Assembly (NCBI GenBank): GCA_016931575.1
Contig: JAFGEO010000118.1
Coordinates: forward strand, 79,457-143,456
Length of the DNA stretch: 64,000 bases
Reading direction: 5' to 3'
Origin: Bacteroidales bacterium
GTDB lineage: Bacteria > Bacteroidota > Bacteroidia > Bacteroidales > UBA10428
Shown: piece by piece, positions 46,232 through 56,311 of the stretch
Layout: every line of letters starts with the position of its first letter
Position numbering within the stretch: the first letter of the stretch is position 1
Position numbers and translations under genes: made by a program
Notes under the pieces: model-generated
What the model was told of the DNA's origin: nothing
What the model saw: only the letters and a program-made list of their open reading frames with translations
Databases searched by the model: none

Positions 46232-47480
46232 TTTGAGTCTGAATAAGTTCCGTATATATGCCTGAAAGTTGCGTGATAATGCTTTCGGGCTGATGTCGTT
46301 GGAATGCTCTTTTACGGGCGTTTTTTGAAAAGTGTTCCTGCATTTCCCTGTTTTCGAATAATTCGATAATACTACCCGCCATCATATAAGGATCCCCATC
46401 CTGAATGAGGATTCCTTCAATATTGGGAGTAAGGATGGAGCCCGTTCCACCGGTATAGGTGGCAATTACAGGCATGCCTGTCAGCATGGCTTCGCAGACA
46501 CTGTTTGGGCTGTTTTCAATGTGGGAGGGATGCACAAAGATGTCGGCTTCTTTCATTTCTTTTACAATGGTTTCTGCTGAACAGTCTCCCAGAAATTCAA
46601 TCGACAGGTCTGAAAACCTGATCCCCAACTCTTTTCGGACAATGCGATTAATTTTATCATTTTCCCTTCCCCCGATTATCCTCCAGGTAAAATCGAATTT
46701 CCTCTCGGTTAACAATTGTGCTGTCCTTGCAACGGACTCACAGCCTTTATATGGATTATTCCGGATAACGGACAGGAGGGTACATCCTGGAGTTTCAGGA
46801 GATCTCCACTCAAGCCCGTAAAACTCCTTTCTGATCATTTCATCACAGTGGTAATACCGTGCGTTTGGAGCAAGTATCTTCATGACCCTTCTGTCCCAGT
46901 CTGTTCTGCCCATCACAAAACGACTCATTTTAAGGCATTCCTTTTCCACTTCAACCCGTTTAAGGAAATAATTATAGTAAGTAAGAACGGAGGTTCCTTT
47001 TAAGCGCTCAATCAAACCGGAATGCTTCTTAAGTATAGCCAACGGGAATCCGGACAGAAATTTTTCCAGGTAGACAGAAAGGACTCCCTGAATGTGAAAA
47101 ATTACCGGAACGGTAGTATGTGCCTGAATTATTCCGTAATTGTTTTCTGATCCAAAAATATGAATGATATCAGGCTGAAAATTTTCAATGATCTCCAGGT
47201 AATCGTAAAGTGCTTGTTTGTTATCGATTTTATAATAGGTTCTTTTTCCAAAGTACTTTTTAAAAGAACCGTTATTTTTCGGAACAATATAATAGGAGGT
47301 TTCACCAATCCGGGTATTCATTTTTTCGGGTCCGCTGTTCTGGCAGGCAATTCCTATTTCAATTCCTGGCATTAGACTGATTCTGCTTTCCAGGGCAGTG
47401 ATCCAGCTTTCCCCAACAATGGTCTGGTTAACCAGCTTTTTTGCGGATACCGCAGTATTTGTGAAGAATAAAACTTTCAT
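46218..47480 (-). CDS. Glycosyltransferase, GT4-like (GT-B fold)
   Basis: 420 residues. The N-terminus VLFFTNTAVSAKKLVNQTIV and the IGESWITALESRI helix form the acceptor side. The donor side has CTLLSVIRNNPYKGCESVAR and IFVHPSHIENSPNSVCEAML, with E-x7-E, then TGMPVIATYTGG. It is the first of the six glycosyltransferases to be transcribed, 14 bases after the sulfotransferase. The order of the six may reflect the order of sugar addition, but this is not established. Confidence 0.9.
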   Translation of the reverse strand: MKVLFFTNTAVSAKKLVNQTIVGESWITALESRISLMPGIEIGIACQNSGPEKMNTRIGETSYYIVPKNNGSFKKYFGKRTYYKIDNKQALYDYLEIIENFQPDIIHIFGSENNYGIIQAHTTVPVIFHIQGVLSVYLEKFLSGFPLAILKKHSGLIERLKGTSVLTYYNYFLKRVEVEKECLKMSRFVMGRTDWDRRVMKILAPNARYYHCDEMIRKEFYGLEWRSPETPGCTLLSVIRNNPYKGCESVARTAQLLTERKFDFTWRIIGGRENDKINRIVRKELGIRFSDLSIEFLGDCSAETIVKEMKEADIFVHPSHIENSPNSVCEAMLTGMPVIATYTGGTGSILTPNIEGILIQDGDPYMMAGSIIELFENREMQEHFSKNARKRAFQRHQPESIITQLSGIYTELIQTQNEKS

Positions 47481-47494
47481 TTTCAGAATTACTT

Positions 47495-48397
47495 TTAGTT
47501 CCTGGTATCCCTGGATTTGTAACCTAACACCTTCAACTCTTCGTCGAAAATATTTGTTAACTCCTCAATCGTAGTCGATTTGAGTTTATTAAGATGATCA
47601 CCCGCTTTTACATTGCGTTTGTGGCTGAAAATATCTTCACCATTAACCTCGAAATTTGTTTCGGCAACTATTTTTTTAATAAGGGCTTCATTATAGGGTA
47701 GTTCACAATGACTTACTAACTCCCGCAGCCATGAATCAAAGTTTGCTATCATATCCTCGTACCTGAACAGTTTTACATTGGTCATTGGAAGCAGCCTGGT
47801 GATATAGTCGGAATAAACTTCTTTAAATTCCTGAGCATTTTCAAGAGCATATTGATCGATATCGTACTGTAATGATTCCCTTCGTTTTTTAAAGAACTTC
47901 AGGTTAATTACAGGATGGCTATACCGATGGGAAAAAAACAGAGATGTCAGCACGTCTCTTGGGTCGCGGAGCAAGACAATAACTCTGTATTTATCAAGCT
48001 CCGGGATCTGAATATATTGCCGGAAAGACCCATAAATATACCCCCGGGAAATGAATGCTCTTCTCATGAATTTAGGGCTTTTAAAAAAACGGTCCGAGGC
48101 ATTGTATAGTTCAGCAATATAGGTTTCAAAATTGATATGCACCATATCAGATGAATTGGCAAACTCATTAATGATATGGCTCATAAAGGTTGATGCTGAT
48201 TTATGGGTAGTAAATAGTACGATGCTCTTGTTTGTGCTTTTAGAGATGTCCTTACCGCTTCTGAGTTTCTTTTCCGGTTTAAACTTTGTGAGATACCTTC
48301 TCGGATAAGAGTAGAATAATCCCAGAAGCGGGTAATTCTTTTGCAGGTATTTCCGGATGTTCTTATTTAGTTGTTTTATGGGGTTGAAGAAATTCAT
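47495..48397 (-). CDS. Sulfotransferase (PAPS-dependent)
   Basis: 300 residues. The 5'-phosphosulfate loop is KSIVLFTTHKSASTFMSHII and the 3'-phosphate site is RVIVLLRDPRDVLTSLFFSH, both standard for P-loop sulfotransferases. No signal peptide or clear membrane anchor is present, so it should act in the cytoplasm, where PAPS is available, on a lipid-linked repeat unit. Its place between flippase and glycosyltransferase genes predicts a sulfated exopolysaccharide. PAPS-making genes are not in this window. Confidence 0.87.
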   Translation of the reverse strand: MNFFNPIKQLNKNIRKYLQKNYPLLGLFYSYPRRYLTKFKPEKKLRSGKDISKSTNKSIVLFTTHKSASTFMSHIINEFANSSDMVHINFETYIAELYNASDRFFKSPKFMRRAFISRGYIYGSFRQYIQIPELDKYRVIVLLRDPRDVLTSLFFSHRYSHPVINLKFFKKRRESLQYDIDQYALENAQEFKEVYSDYITRLLPMTNVKLFRYEDMIANFDSWLRELVSHCELPYNEALIKKIVAETNFEVNGEDIFSHKRNVKAGDHLNKLKSTTIEELTNIFDEELKVLGYKSRDTRN

Positions 48398-48405
48398 AGC
48401 ATTAA

Positions 48406-49779
48406 TTATTTATTCCAGATACCACGGGCCTTGTGATTAATCAGTAATTTGTACTGTAAGGGCGCTATAACAGGACCGTATAAAATACAAACCAGGGTTG
48501 CCAGTATTACACCAGAGATGCCCATTCCAAGAGTCTTCGCGAAGAAAACAGACAAGGGAATATTGAGCAGCGCAGAGCCGATCGAAAAAATAAACTGGAG
48601 TTTTATTTTTCCAACTCCATTTATAAAGTTATTATAAATACTTCCATAGATCCGAACGATGACGTAAACGCCCATGATTAAAGTCAGGTCGAAAGGTACT
48701 TTCACTTCAGATCCAACCCAGACGCGATATGCAAGGCCCGAGAAGGTAATCATAAGTGCACTGGCCAGAACAAAATATAACCAGATTTTATTCAGCTTGC
48801 GGATGATATTCCGGATCCACTGAATGTCTTTTTTCGTCCAGGCTTCGGTAAATGCCGACCAAAAGGGCCCCATTAAAAGAGAAAAAGAAACCAGGATAAT
48901 ATCAAAATACTTTCGGGCAACCTGGTAGGGGGTAACTTCGGCTGGACCAAAAAGCTGTGTGATAATAATGCTATCCGTTGAAAACATTACGATAACTGCC
49001 AGCTGGATGATGAAGAACCTGAATCCAAGATTGAGGATGTCCCCGGAGTATCTGAAATCAATAAATTTTAGCGATGGTCGGTATTCCTTATATTTTGAAG
49101 TAAAGAAAAAGAGGCTTGCGATCGCGACCGTAAGAACAGGTGATATGCTGAAAGCCAGAGCTACTTCCAGAAGGGATCCATCCTTTAATAAAGTGGTCAG
49201 AATAAGGATGGTTATAAATGAGATAAGTTTGCTGGTGAACTTCAGGGTATCTACAACGCCTGGCATTTGATCGGCCTGAAGGATAACATACATAATTCTC
49301 AACACGAACCTGACCGCAAACATACTGGTGACGATGATCATAACCAGGGAAAGGTCTTGCCCGATTTCAGGTGTGGTATTAAATACCGACTGCCAGTTGA
49401 TGAATTGCTCAGCAATTGTGAAAATCACCATGAAGGCAGCAATAATCAGGAACAAAAGCGTATAGGTAGTACTGATGTATATTCGGGCTATTTTCTTTTT
49501 CTCTTTGGCCCAGGCTTCGGCCAGACGGTTGCGAAGACCTTGCCCCATGCCAAGATCAAAAAAACTGCCCCACTCAATAAGGGAGCCAATAGTGACCCAT
49601 ATACCATATTGAGTTTTGCCGAGGTAGTGGATCAGGATGGGTAACATGATAAACGTTAGTGCCATGCTTGATCCTTTCACTGAGATGGAAAGCAGTATGT
49701 TCTTTTTAGCTTTTACTGAACGGCTATATCCGGAGTTTATCTTCGCCGTGAAATATTTAATGAGATTTTTAGTCTTCAT
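48406..49779 (-). CDS. Wzx-like polysaccharide flippase
   Basis: 457 residues with about 12 membrane segments and no soluble domain, matching the MATE/MVF superfamily. The start KNILLSISVKGSSMALTFIMLPILIHYLGKTQYGIWVTIGSLI is typical of O-antigen and exopolysaccharide flippases. The basic N-terminal stretch RSVKAKK fits an inside orientation. It would move undecaprenyl-linked repeat units to the outer face. Its start overlaps the end of the polymerase gene by four bases. Confidence 0.88.
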   Translation of the reverse strand: MKTKNLIKYFTAKINSGYSRSVKAKKNILLSISVKGSSMALTFIMLPILIHYLGKTQYGIWVTIGSLIEWGSFFDLGMGQGLRNRLAEAWAKEKKKIARIYISTTYTLLFLIIAAFMVIFTIAEQFINWQSVFNTTPEIGQDLSLVMIIVTSMFAVRFVLRIMYVILQADQMPGVVDTLKFTSKLISFITILILTTLLKDGSLLEVALAFSISPVLTVAIASLFFFTSKYKEYRPSLKFIDFRYSGDILNLGFRFFIIQLAVIVMFSTDSIIITQLFGPAEVTPYQVARKYFDIILVSFSLLMGPFWSAFTEAWTKKDIQWIRNIIRKLNKIWLYFVLASALMITFSGLAYRVWVGSEVKVPFDLTLIMGVYVIVRIYGSIYNNFINGVGKIKLQFIFSIGSALLNIPLSVFFAKTLGMGISGVILATLVCILYGPVIAPLQYKLLINHKARGIWNK

Positions 49780-51050
49780 ACTGTTTCAAGTTCTTCTTCC
49801 TGCTGCTGCAAATAGTAATTATTAAAGACTAAAACCAGTGCGACACCCATAATAAAGATGTCAAGGCTAACAATAACCAGGTTTGACACCATAAACATAC
49901 TCCAACCTATAAGGGGCCCCCACCGCCCCGTTACCCGAGCGTCCCTTATCAATTTCCGTGTCAGAAAAACCAAAAATAAAACGTATAAGCCACCACCTAT
50001 CAAACCATAATAGTAGAACAATGAAAGATAGCCAACGTGGATTTGGGAGGTTATTCCAGAGATAAGTCTGACGAGATCCCTGTCCCTGCTTTCCTCAATC
50101 TTTGTTGAATGTAGTCTTCCTTTGCCTAAAACCGGATTGTCAGGGAATAATTCTTTAAAGACTGTAAATGCATAAATCCGCGAACCGGCATTACCAGCCA
50201 TGATCCCACCACTTTCTTTCTCAAGGATTCTTTCCTCAATAATCTGGTCAGCATCGTATCCGAAATATTTGGATCCATGATACAAAAGAAATAAACCGAG
50301 GAAGCCTATCACAAGATAGCGTACCAGTTTTCCGATATTGAATCCGAAGTGAATAGGTATTAGCAGGAACAACATCGCTGCATTCACCATCATAAACCGC
50401 GACTTATTAAGGAAAGAAACAACAATGCCCGCCATAAAGAAGAAGATCAGGTAGAGGACACTCTTTTCTCTGAGTATAAAATCCTCAATGATAATTATCA
50501 GAACAGGAAAGAAGCATATTCCTAACAAATGCATCCCACCTAGGTATCCGTAGATCGATGGAAGCCGGTCATCTTCAATTTCGTAATTGCTGAACCTGAA
50601 CCATTCTGATTCAGGCATCATAAGGCGGGGATTGATGGTTTGCTGAATGATGATAACCACAATAGCTATCAGGATGACCAGGACGGAGATATTGAAGCTT
50701 AGGCGATAGAAGCGATTGGTGCAATATATGTTGTCGATCACAATCAGCATTAACAAGCTGCCGAGCATCTCATTATTGAGGAAATAGTTGACATTACCTT
50801 GTGCTCCAGTCAGATAGAGGTCAGAGAAGATGGTGAAAATACAGAAAAACAGAAAAAATATAGTGTGCGTTGCCATCCGGAGGTTCCACTTTTCATAGAG
50901 TAGGAAACCGATAGCTGCTATGGAGAACATGAGAAGGAAAGGGCCCTCATCCTTATCAATTATAGTATAACTTGCATATCCTACAAATGGAGAAATGGCA
51001 AATAAAAGGATGACAAAGAGTCCTGCTTTATTGCTTAGTGACCTTTCCAT
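49776..51050 (-). CDS. Wzy-like polysaccharide polymerase / O-antigen ligase family protein
   Basis: 424 residues with about 11-12 hydrophobic segments. A large outward loop in the second half (GNAGSRIYAFTVFKELFPDN, VLGKGRLHSTKIEESRDRDL) precedes QIHVGYLSLFYYYGLIGGGL, as in O-antigen ligase/polymerase proteins, in which such loops carry functional arginines and a histidine. Primary sequence of this family is poorly conserved, so polymerase versus ligase is decided by context: it lies between Wzx and Wzc genes. Confidence 0.8.
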   Translation of the reverse strand: MERSLSNKAGLFVILLFAISPFVGYASYTIIDKDEGPFLLMFSIAAIGFLLYEKWNLRMATHTIFFLFFCIFTIFSDLYLTGAQGNVNYFLNNEMLGSLLMLIVIDNIYCTNRFYRLSFNISVLVILIAIVVIIIQQTINPRLMMPESEWFRFSNYEIEDDRLPSIYGYLGGMHLLGICFFPVLIIIIEDFILREKSVLYLIFFFMAGIVVSFLNKSRFMMVNAAMLFLLIPIHFGFNIGKLVRYLVIGFLGLFLLYHGSKYFGYDADQIIEERILEKESGGIMAGNAGSRIYAFTVFKELFPDNPVLGKGRLHSTKIEESRDRDLVRLISGITSQIHVGYLSLFYYYGLIGGGLYVLFLVFLTRKLIRDARVTGRWGPLIGWSMFMVSNLVIVSLDIFIMGVALVLVFNNYYLQQQEEELETV

Positions 51051-51073
51051 GCTGATAACTGGATTTAGGTGTG

Positions 51074-53446
51074 CTAATTTTGCCCTTTCCGGTCGTCATA
51101 ATAACCATACCCATACTTAGAGGATCGCAGCAGGGGTAATTCGTTCACTACCAGGCAAAGGTTTTTTATTTTCTTATCCTGTAATTCGGACAGTACAGCA
51201 AATGACTCTTTTTTAATGGAATGATTGAGGCGGACCACGAAAATATTCAGATCAGCCTGATCCAGCAGGAGGTAGGTGTCTGAGACCAACCCTACTGGTG
51301 GAGTATCGATGATAATATAATCATATTTCTCTGTCAGGAAGCTAAAGAGGTCATTCATCCTGGTCGATGCGGTAAGTTCTGAAGGGTTTGGGGGTATTGG
51401 CCCGGAAGTGATAACATCCAGATTAGGAATGTTGGTTTTTTGCACAACTTCCTCAAAATTTGCCTGTTCACTAAGGAACGAACTGATACCAATTTCGTTT
51501 TTAATATTCAGTCTCTCAAAGACCTTAGGTTTACGCATATCGAAACCGAGTAGTATCGTGCTATTATTTGCATTTGCCAGAGCAACAGACAGGTTATTTG
51601 CCAGGAACGACTTACCCTCCTGAGCAAAATTTGAAGTAATGGATATTATGGAATTTTTTGACTTGGGCAGGAAATACCTAAGGTTTGTGCGCAACATCCG
51701 AAAGGATTCAGCAATATGTGATTTCGGGAAGTTATTTACTACCAACTCAATCTTCTTGTTGTTCTTATATATTTTTGCGAGTATAGGTGTCGAGGTGAAT
51801 TTTTCAATCTCGGAAACGTCTTTGAGCCTAACACTTAGCGTATCCTTAAACCTGAAAAAAACTAGTGGCAGAATGAGTCCCAATAAGAGCCCCATAAAAT
51901 AGTTTAGCCTTGTTTTGGGAGAGATGGGACCACTACCAACAACATCAGCAGGCTCAACAATTTCAGCATCCGGGAGGAATGAAGCGATTGCGATCTGGGC
52001 TTCCGAGCGCTTTTCAAGTAGATAGGTGTAGATGGCATCATTAAGGTTAAACTTCCGTTCGATGCCAAAGAGTTCCCGTTCTGTTTCGGGCAGCTTTCGA
52101 ATTTCGCGGTTCAGCTCACTGATCCTTCCGTTAACATCCTGCAGGGAAATCTCGGTGGTGTTCAGGATGTACTTAATATTTTCTGTGATCGTGTTTTTTA
52201 AGTTCTCGATCTGGATATTCAGCTTGCTCAGGTAAGGGCTTTTCTCCTGATTATTCTGGATTAAACCGGCCCTCTCGGCATTTAATTGCAGGAGTTCCTG
52301 GATCATATTGTTCAGCAGCGGATCTTCAATACCCATAGCAGAGGGTGCTATCAGATCCGAAAATTCCTTATTCAACTCAAAATAATCGTTAATGTATTGA
52401 TAATACTTATAATTGACAGTGACAGAAGCCTTCTCTCGCTCAAGTTCGCGAAGCTGTTCGTAGACCCGACCTGATTGCACCGTAACATCCATAATACCCT
52501 GGTTTGACCGGAAGCGTTGAAGATTTTCCTCGGCGATCTTCAGGGAATCCTTTATCACATTTAACTGGTCATCAATATATTCAATCGTTTTAAGCGACAT
52601 GTACCGTTTTTTTTCCAGCTCTCGTTCCAGGTAGGTATCCAGCAGGGTGTTTATGAAATCAATATCCTTCTGCGGAACTGTGCTCTTAATGCTTAGTTCT
52701 GCAACGGAAGATTCCAAATCCACAGGTGCTATTTCCATAGCACTTTGATAATACCGGCTTAGTGATTTTGGATCACGGATAATAAAAGAGAATTTTTTTG
52801 TCGGGTAATCATCGATGTTAACATTCTCGTTGAGGATTAGCTTGAAATTTAAATACTCATTATGGATTGTCTGACCGAAACGGGCATTCTTATCGATCTT
52901 TAGCTCACTTACTGTCTGAATGATATTATCGTTTGAGAAATTATACAGGGGCACATCTTCTCCCTTCGTCCTTATTTTAAAGCCGGTTTTGTCAATAACC
53001 TCCAGGTTGATCTCCAGATTGATCGGCTGGGCAATGGTCCTGTCAAATACAATTACAAATGGGGTGTTCTTATAGAGTTCTTCTTTGCTTAATCGAGAAT
53101 GGCTGTAATAGGATACATAGAAGTTCAGCTCGTTGAGGGCCCTTCGAATAAGTACAGATGAACGGAGCTTCTGTATCTCATTCTGGAAATTATTTTCTCC
53201 TCCGAACATGCCGAAACCTTCCATAAACTGAGCAGAAATAGTGGAAGTCGTATTCTCCTCACTGCTAATAAGGATCTGGGCTTTAACTTCGAACACTTTA
53301 TGTTTTGTTTTATTTAAGAAGAAACTGATTGCAAGCCCAACGAAAATACAAATGCCAATGGCTAGGTAATGTTTTTGAAATAAAGAGGCCAGGTAATGAA
53401 TGTCAACAATGTCAGAAGTCCTTTTTTTGGTCATTGGAGCTGTCAT
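51074..53446 (-). CDS. Wzc-like chain-length regulator with bacterial tyrosine kinase domain
   Basis: 790 residues. The N-terminal Wzz domain starts after a short cytoplasmic segment with the helix HYLAIGICIFVGLAISFFL; a long coiled-coil periplasmic part follows (about residues 260-470) and a second helix (YFMGLLLGLILPLVFF). The C-terminal BY-kinase shows the Walker A variant NFAQEGKSFLANNL, Walker A' LLGFDMRKP, Walker B YIIIDTPPVGLVSD and a tyrosine-rich tail (SSKYGYGYYDDRK) for autophosphorylation. It is the single-chain form typical of Bacteroidota and Proteobacteria and controls polymerisation and export with the Wza-like protein upstream. Confidence 0.93.
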   Translation of the reverse strand: MTAPMTKKRTSDIVDIHYLASLFQKHYLAIGICIFVGLAISFFLNKTKHKVFEVKAQILISSEENTTSTISAQFMEGFGMFGGENNFQNEIQKLRSSVLIRRALNELNFYVSYYSHSRLSKEELYKNTPFVIVFDRTIAQPINLEINLEVIDKTGFKIRTKGEDVPLYNFSNDNIIQTVSELKIDKNARFGQTIHNEYLNFKLILNENVNIDDYPTKKFSFIIRDPKSLSRYYQSAMEIAPVDLESSVAELSIKSTVPQKDIDFINTLLDTYLERELEKKRYMSLKTIEYIDDQLNVIKDSLKIAEENLQRFRSNQGIMDVTVQSGRVYEQLRELEREKASVTVNYKYYQYINDYFELNKEFSDLIAPSAMGIEDPLLNNMIQELLQLNAERAGLIQNNQEKSPYLSKLNIQIENLKNTITENIKYILNTTEISLQDVNGRISELNREIRKLPETERELFGIERKFNLNDAIYTYLLEKRSEAQIAIASFLPDAEIVEPADVVGSGPISPKTRLNYFMGLLLGLILPLVFFRFKDTLSVRLKDVSEIEKFTSTPILAKIYKNNKKIELVVNNFPKSHIAESFRMLRTNLRYFLPKSKNSIISITSNFAQEGKSFLANNLSVALANANNSTILLGFDMRKPKVFERLNIKNEIGISSFLSEQANFEEVVQKTNIPNLDVITSGPIPPNPSELTASTRMNDLFSFLTEKYDYIIIDTPPVGLVSDTYLLLDQADLNIFVVRLNHSIKKESFAVLSELQDKKIKNLCLVVNELPLLRSSKYGYGYYDDRKGQN

Positions 53447-53457
53447 AAGGCGAGGAT

Positions 53458-54243
53458 TTACGGGTTGTTGCTGCGGTCGATGTAGGAAAAAACAAGGATA
53501 GCTGTGGTAACGGTGGAAAAGATGAGATCAATGGGGGTGGAGATTACACTCCACCTGGCAGACCCTCTTTGTTTAACATATAAAACATCGTCCGGTTGCA
53601 TGAAATAGTACTTACTGAAAATCTCATCGTCATGGCGGATGTCAATTACATGTTTGGTGATTGAATCTCCTTCCGCCCGTAAAAGGACAATTTCATTCCG
53701 GTTTCCATGGATGGTCATGTCACCAGCCAGGCTTAAAGCCTCAAAAATCGTAATGTGATTCTTTGAATACGTATAGTTGCCAGGCATTCTGACCTCACCA
53801 AGAACCGAAATTTTCTTATAAGCAAATTTAATAGTAATGGTGGGCTGATTAAAATAGTCTTTCAGCAGGACTTCCATCTTTTCAGTCATCTCATTAAGTG
53901 TAAGTCCTTGGACAGAGATCATTCCGACTACCGGAAAATCTATATAGCCTGAGTCATTAACCGAATAACTGATCAGTGAGACCGACAGCTCGTTACTGAA
54001 ACCTGCACGTCCTACACTTTGGTCACCCTCAAAGTAGTTGAAGGACAAATCATCGAAGCTGGATACCTTGATGAATAATTCGTCATTTGGTTTGATGGTG
54101 TTTTCCTCTTTTGGCTGAAGTTCATATACCTTCTGCTGTACTACAGGGTCCTGCAGATAATCGAGTTTATTCTGTGAAATACAGGAAGTCAGATAAAGAA
54201 GGCAAATAGAAATGAGGAACAAGGGGTAGCTGGTTTTTCTCAT
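53458..54243 (-). CDS. Wza-like outer-membrane polysaccharide export lipoprotein
   Basis: 261 residues with a lipobox (LLYLTSC). The poly-export domain covers about residues 50-140 (NTIKPNDELFIKVSSFDDLS, GYIDFPVVGMISVQGLTLNE), followed by an SLBB domain (ISVLGEVRMPGNYTYSKNHI, FEALSLAGDMTIHGNRNEIV). A hydrophobic C-terminal segment (STPIDLIFSTVTTAILVFSYI) could form the membrane-spanning helix of the octameric channel. It is the first gene of the leftward polysaccharide operon; 11 bases separate it from the kinase gene. Confidence 0.92.
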   Translation of the reverse strand: MRKTSYPLFLISICLLYLTSCISQNKLDYLQDPVVQQKVYELQPKEENTIKPNDELFIKVSSFDDLSFNYFEGDQSVGRAGFSNELSVSLISYSVNDSGYIDFPVVGMISVQGLTLNEMTEKMEVLLKDYFNQPTITIKFAYKKISVLGEVRMPGNYTYSKNHITIFEALSLAGDMTIHGNRNEIVLLRAEGDSITKHVIDIRHDDEIFSKYYFMQPDDVLYVKQRGSARWSVISTPIDLIFSTVTTAILVFSYIDRSNNP

Positions 54244-54423
54244 ACGGAAAACAGTTTAGGCTATAACTTAATTCAGGTGAAGTAAAAATACGCGAAATAC
54301 AAGTATTACGCACGGATGCCTAATTAAATTTTGACTAAACTGATACCTGTTTCTGGGAATCCCTGATTTTTTCTGTTAAAAGGAAATTTACCTGAATCAG
54401 CCGCTTGCCGGGATGTTGTTAAA

Positions 54424-56226
54424 CTATTCCTTATTTGTCATTCTTTTTCGTTCATGTTCCTGCAGGTAGATTTTTCTGAGCCGGATGCTTTTGGGTGTAA
54501 CCTCCACATACTCATCATCCTGGATATATTCCATTGCTTCTTCAAGCGAGAACTCAACCGGCGGGGCTATTCTGACTTTATCATCACTTCCGGAAGCCCT
54601 CATGTTGGTGAGCTTCTTGGTTTTTGTCAGGTTGACTACGATATCCCCGGATCTGGAATTCTCGCCGACGATTTGCCCCATGTAGATCGGGTCGCCCGGC
54701 TTAACGAAGAAATTGCCACGATCCTGCAGCTTATTGATCGCATAGGCGATAGCAGTGCCTGTCTCCATGCCCACCAGGGTGCCAACGGTACGCTCTTTAA
54801 TGTCTCCTTTCCAGGGCTCATAGCCCTTGAAACGGCTGGCAATGATTGCCTCCCCGGCAGTGAGGTTCATGATCTGTGTGCGGAATCCTATCATGCCCCT
54901 TGCAGGAATGTCAAACTCAAGATGGATCAGATCATTTTTTGGTTCCATAGACAATAGTTCACCCTTGCGCTGTGATACAAACTCGATAACTTTCCCTGAG
55001 CTTTCTTCAGGTGTGTTGATTGTCAGCACCTCAACCGGCTCACATTTCTTACCATCAATTTCTTTGATAATGACATGGGGCTTTCCAAGTTGCAGCTCGA
55101 AACCTTCACGGCGCATGGTTTCTACCAGGATGGCAAGGTGAAGAATACCCCGGCCGAAAACATGATACGAATCAGGCGAACCGGTTTCCTGTATCTTCAG
55201 GGCCAGGTTTTTTTCGGTTTCGAGAAATAATCTATCGCGCAGATGCCGGGAAGTCACGTACTTACCTTCTTTACCGAAGAAAGGTGAATCATTGATGGTA
55301 AAAAGCATACTCATCGTGGGTTCGTCGATCGGGATAGGGGGGAGGCCTTCCGGATTTTCAGAATCGGCAATTGTGTCGCTGATATCGAAACCTTCAAGTC
55401 CTGCAACTGCACATAGGTCTCCGCAGCTAACCTCATTGACTTTCCTTTTTGAAAGGCCTTCAAAAACGAAGAGCTCTTTGACCTTACCCTTAACAACCGA
55501 ATCATCCCTTTTTACAAGTGAAACAGGCTGTCCGGCTTTTATTGAGCCACGGGAAACCCTGCCAATGGCCACCCTGCCGATGTATGAAGAATATTCCAGG
55601 GAAGTGATCTTCATCTGGAGTGTACCCGTCTTAATCTCTGGAGGGGGAACGATATCAAGGATGGTGTCAAGCAGATAGGTAATGTCTTTGGCAGGAGTCT
55701 TCCAGTCGGAAGACATCCAGCCTTGCTTTGACGATCCGTAAACGGTCTGGAAATCCAACTGTTCTTCTGTAGCATCCAGGTGGAACATTAATTCAAATAC
55801 AGCTTCATGAACCTCATCGGGCCTGCAATTCTCCTTGTCTACTTTGTTGATGACCAGAATGGGCTTAAGTCCGAGCTGTATCGCCTTTCCAAGCACAAAA
55901 CGGGTTTGCGGCATAGGTCCTTCAAAGGCATCAACCAGCAATAGTGCTGCATCGGCCATGTTGAGCACACGCTCTACTTCCCCTCCAAAATCAGCGTGCC
56001 CGGGGGTGTCAATAATGTTTATTTTAACGCCTTTATACTCAACGGAGACATTCTTGGAGAGAATGGTAATGCCACGCTCTCTTTCCAGGTCATTGTTATC
56101 CAGGATGAGATCCCCGGTTTCCTGATTTTCCCTAAAAAGATTACACTGGTGAAGAATCCTGTCTACCAGTGTGGTTTTGCCATGATCGACGTGTGCGATG
56201 ATGGCCACATTTCTAATTTCAGTCAT
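54424..56226 (-). CDS. typA: Ribosome-associated GTPase TypA/BipA
   Basis: 600 residues from the ATG at 56226 ([20 protein letters not shown]). An upstream in-frame start at 56292 would add a non-conserved 22-residue leader through the terminator region and is rejected. G-motifs are AHVDHGKTT (G1), RERGITI (G2), [12 protein letters not shown] (G3) and NKVDKENCR (G4). The C-terminal BipA-specific region ends with the basic [17 protein letters not shown]. TypA helps 50S assembly and stress adaptation, especially at low temperature. A hairpin terminator isolates it from the bTHX gene. Confidence 0.96.
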   Translation of the reverse strand: MTEIRNVAIIAHVDHGKTTLVDRILHQCNLFRENQETGDLILDNNDLERERGITILSKNVSVEYKGVKINIIDTPGHADFGGEVERVLNMADAALLLVDAFEGPMPQTRFVLGKAIQLGLKPILVINKVDKENCRPDEVHEAVFELMFHLDATEEQLDFQTVYGSSKQGWMSSDWKTPAKDITYLLDTILDIVPPPEIKTGTLQMKITSLEYSSYIGRVAIGRVSRGSIKAGQPVSLVKRDDSVVKGKVKELFVFEGLSKRKVNEVSCGDLCAVAGLEGFDISDTIADSENPEGLPPIPIDEPTMSMLFTINDSPFFGKEGKYVTSRHLRDRLFLETEKNLALKIQETGSPDSYHVFGRGILHLAILVETMRREGFELQLGKPHVIIKEIDGKKCEPVEVLTINTPEESSGKVIEFVSQRKGELLSMEPKNDLIHLEFDIPARGMIGFRTQIMNLTAGEAIIASRFKGYEPWKGDIKERTVGTLVGMETGTAIAYAINKLQDRGNFFVKPGDPIYMGQIVGENSRSGDIVVNLTKTKKLTNMRASGSDDKVRIAPPVEFSLEEAMEYIQDDEYVEVTPKSIRLRKIYLQEHERKRMTNKE

Positions 56227-56246
56227 TTTCTTTCGCTTTCCTACCT

Positions 56247-56283
56247 CTAAATAAAAAAATGCCGCCGGATGAGGGCAGCATTT
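56247..56283 (-). terminator. Intrinsic terminator after the bTHX gene
   Basis: On the minus strand AAATGCTGCC and GGCGGCATTT (56283-56274 and 56266-56257) make a 10-bp stem with one U-G pair and a 7-base loop, followed by TTTTAT. It starts 28 bases after the stop of the bTHX gene and ends about 20 bases before typA, so typA should have its own promoter or depend on readthrough. Confidence 0.75.
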
Positions 56284-56311
56284 ATATCTCATGTTTTTTA
56301 TTTTCTCTCTG

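Noticed and set aside
54244-54423. Promoter of the polysaccharide operon
   Set aside because: Several T-rich segments resemble a -7 box but none has a TTTG at the right distance; not called.
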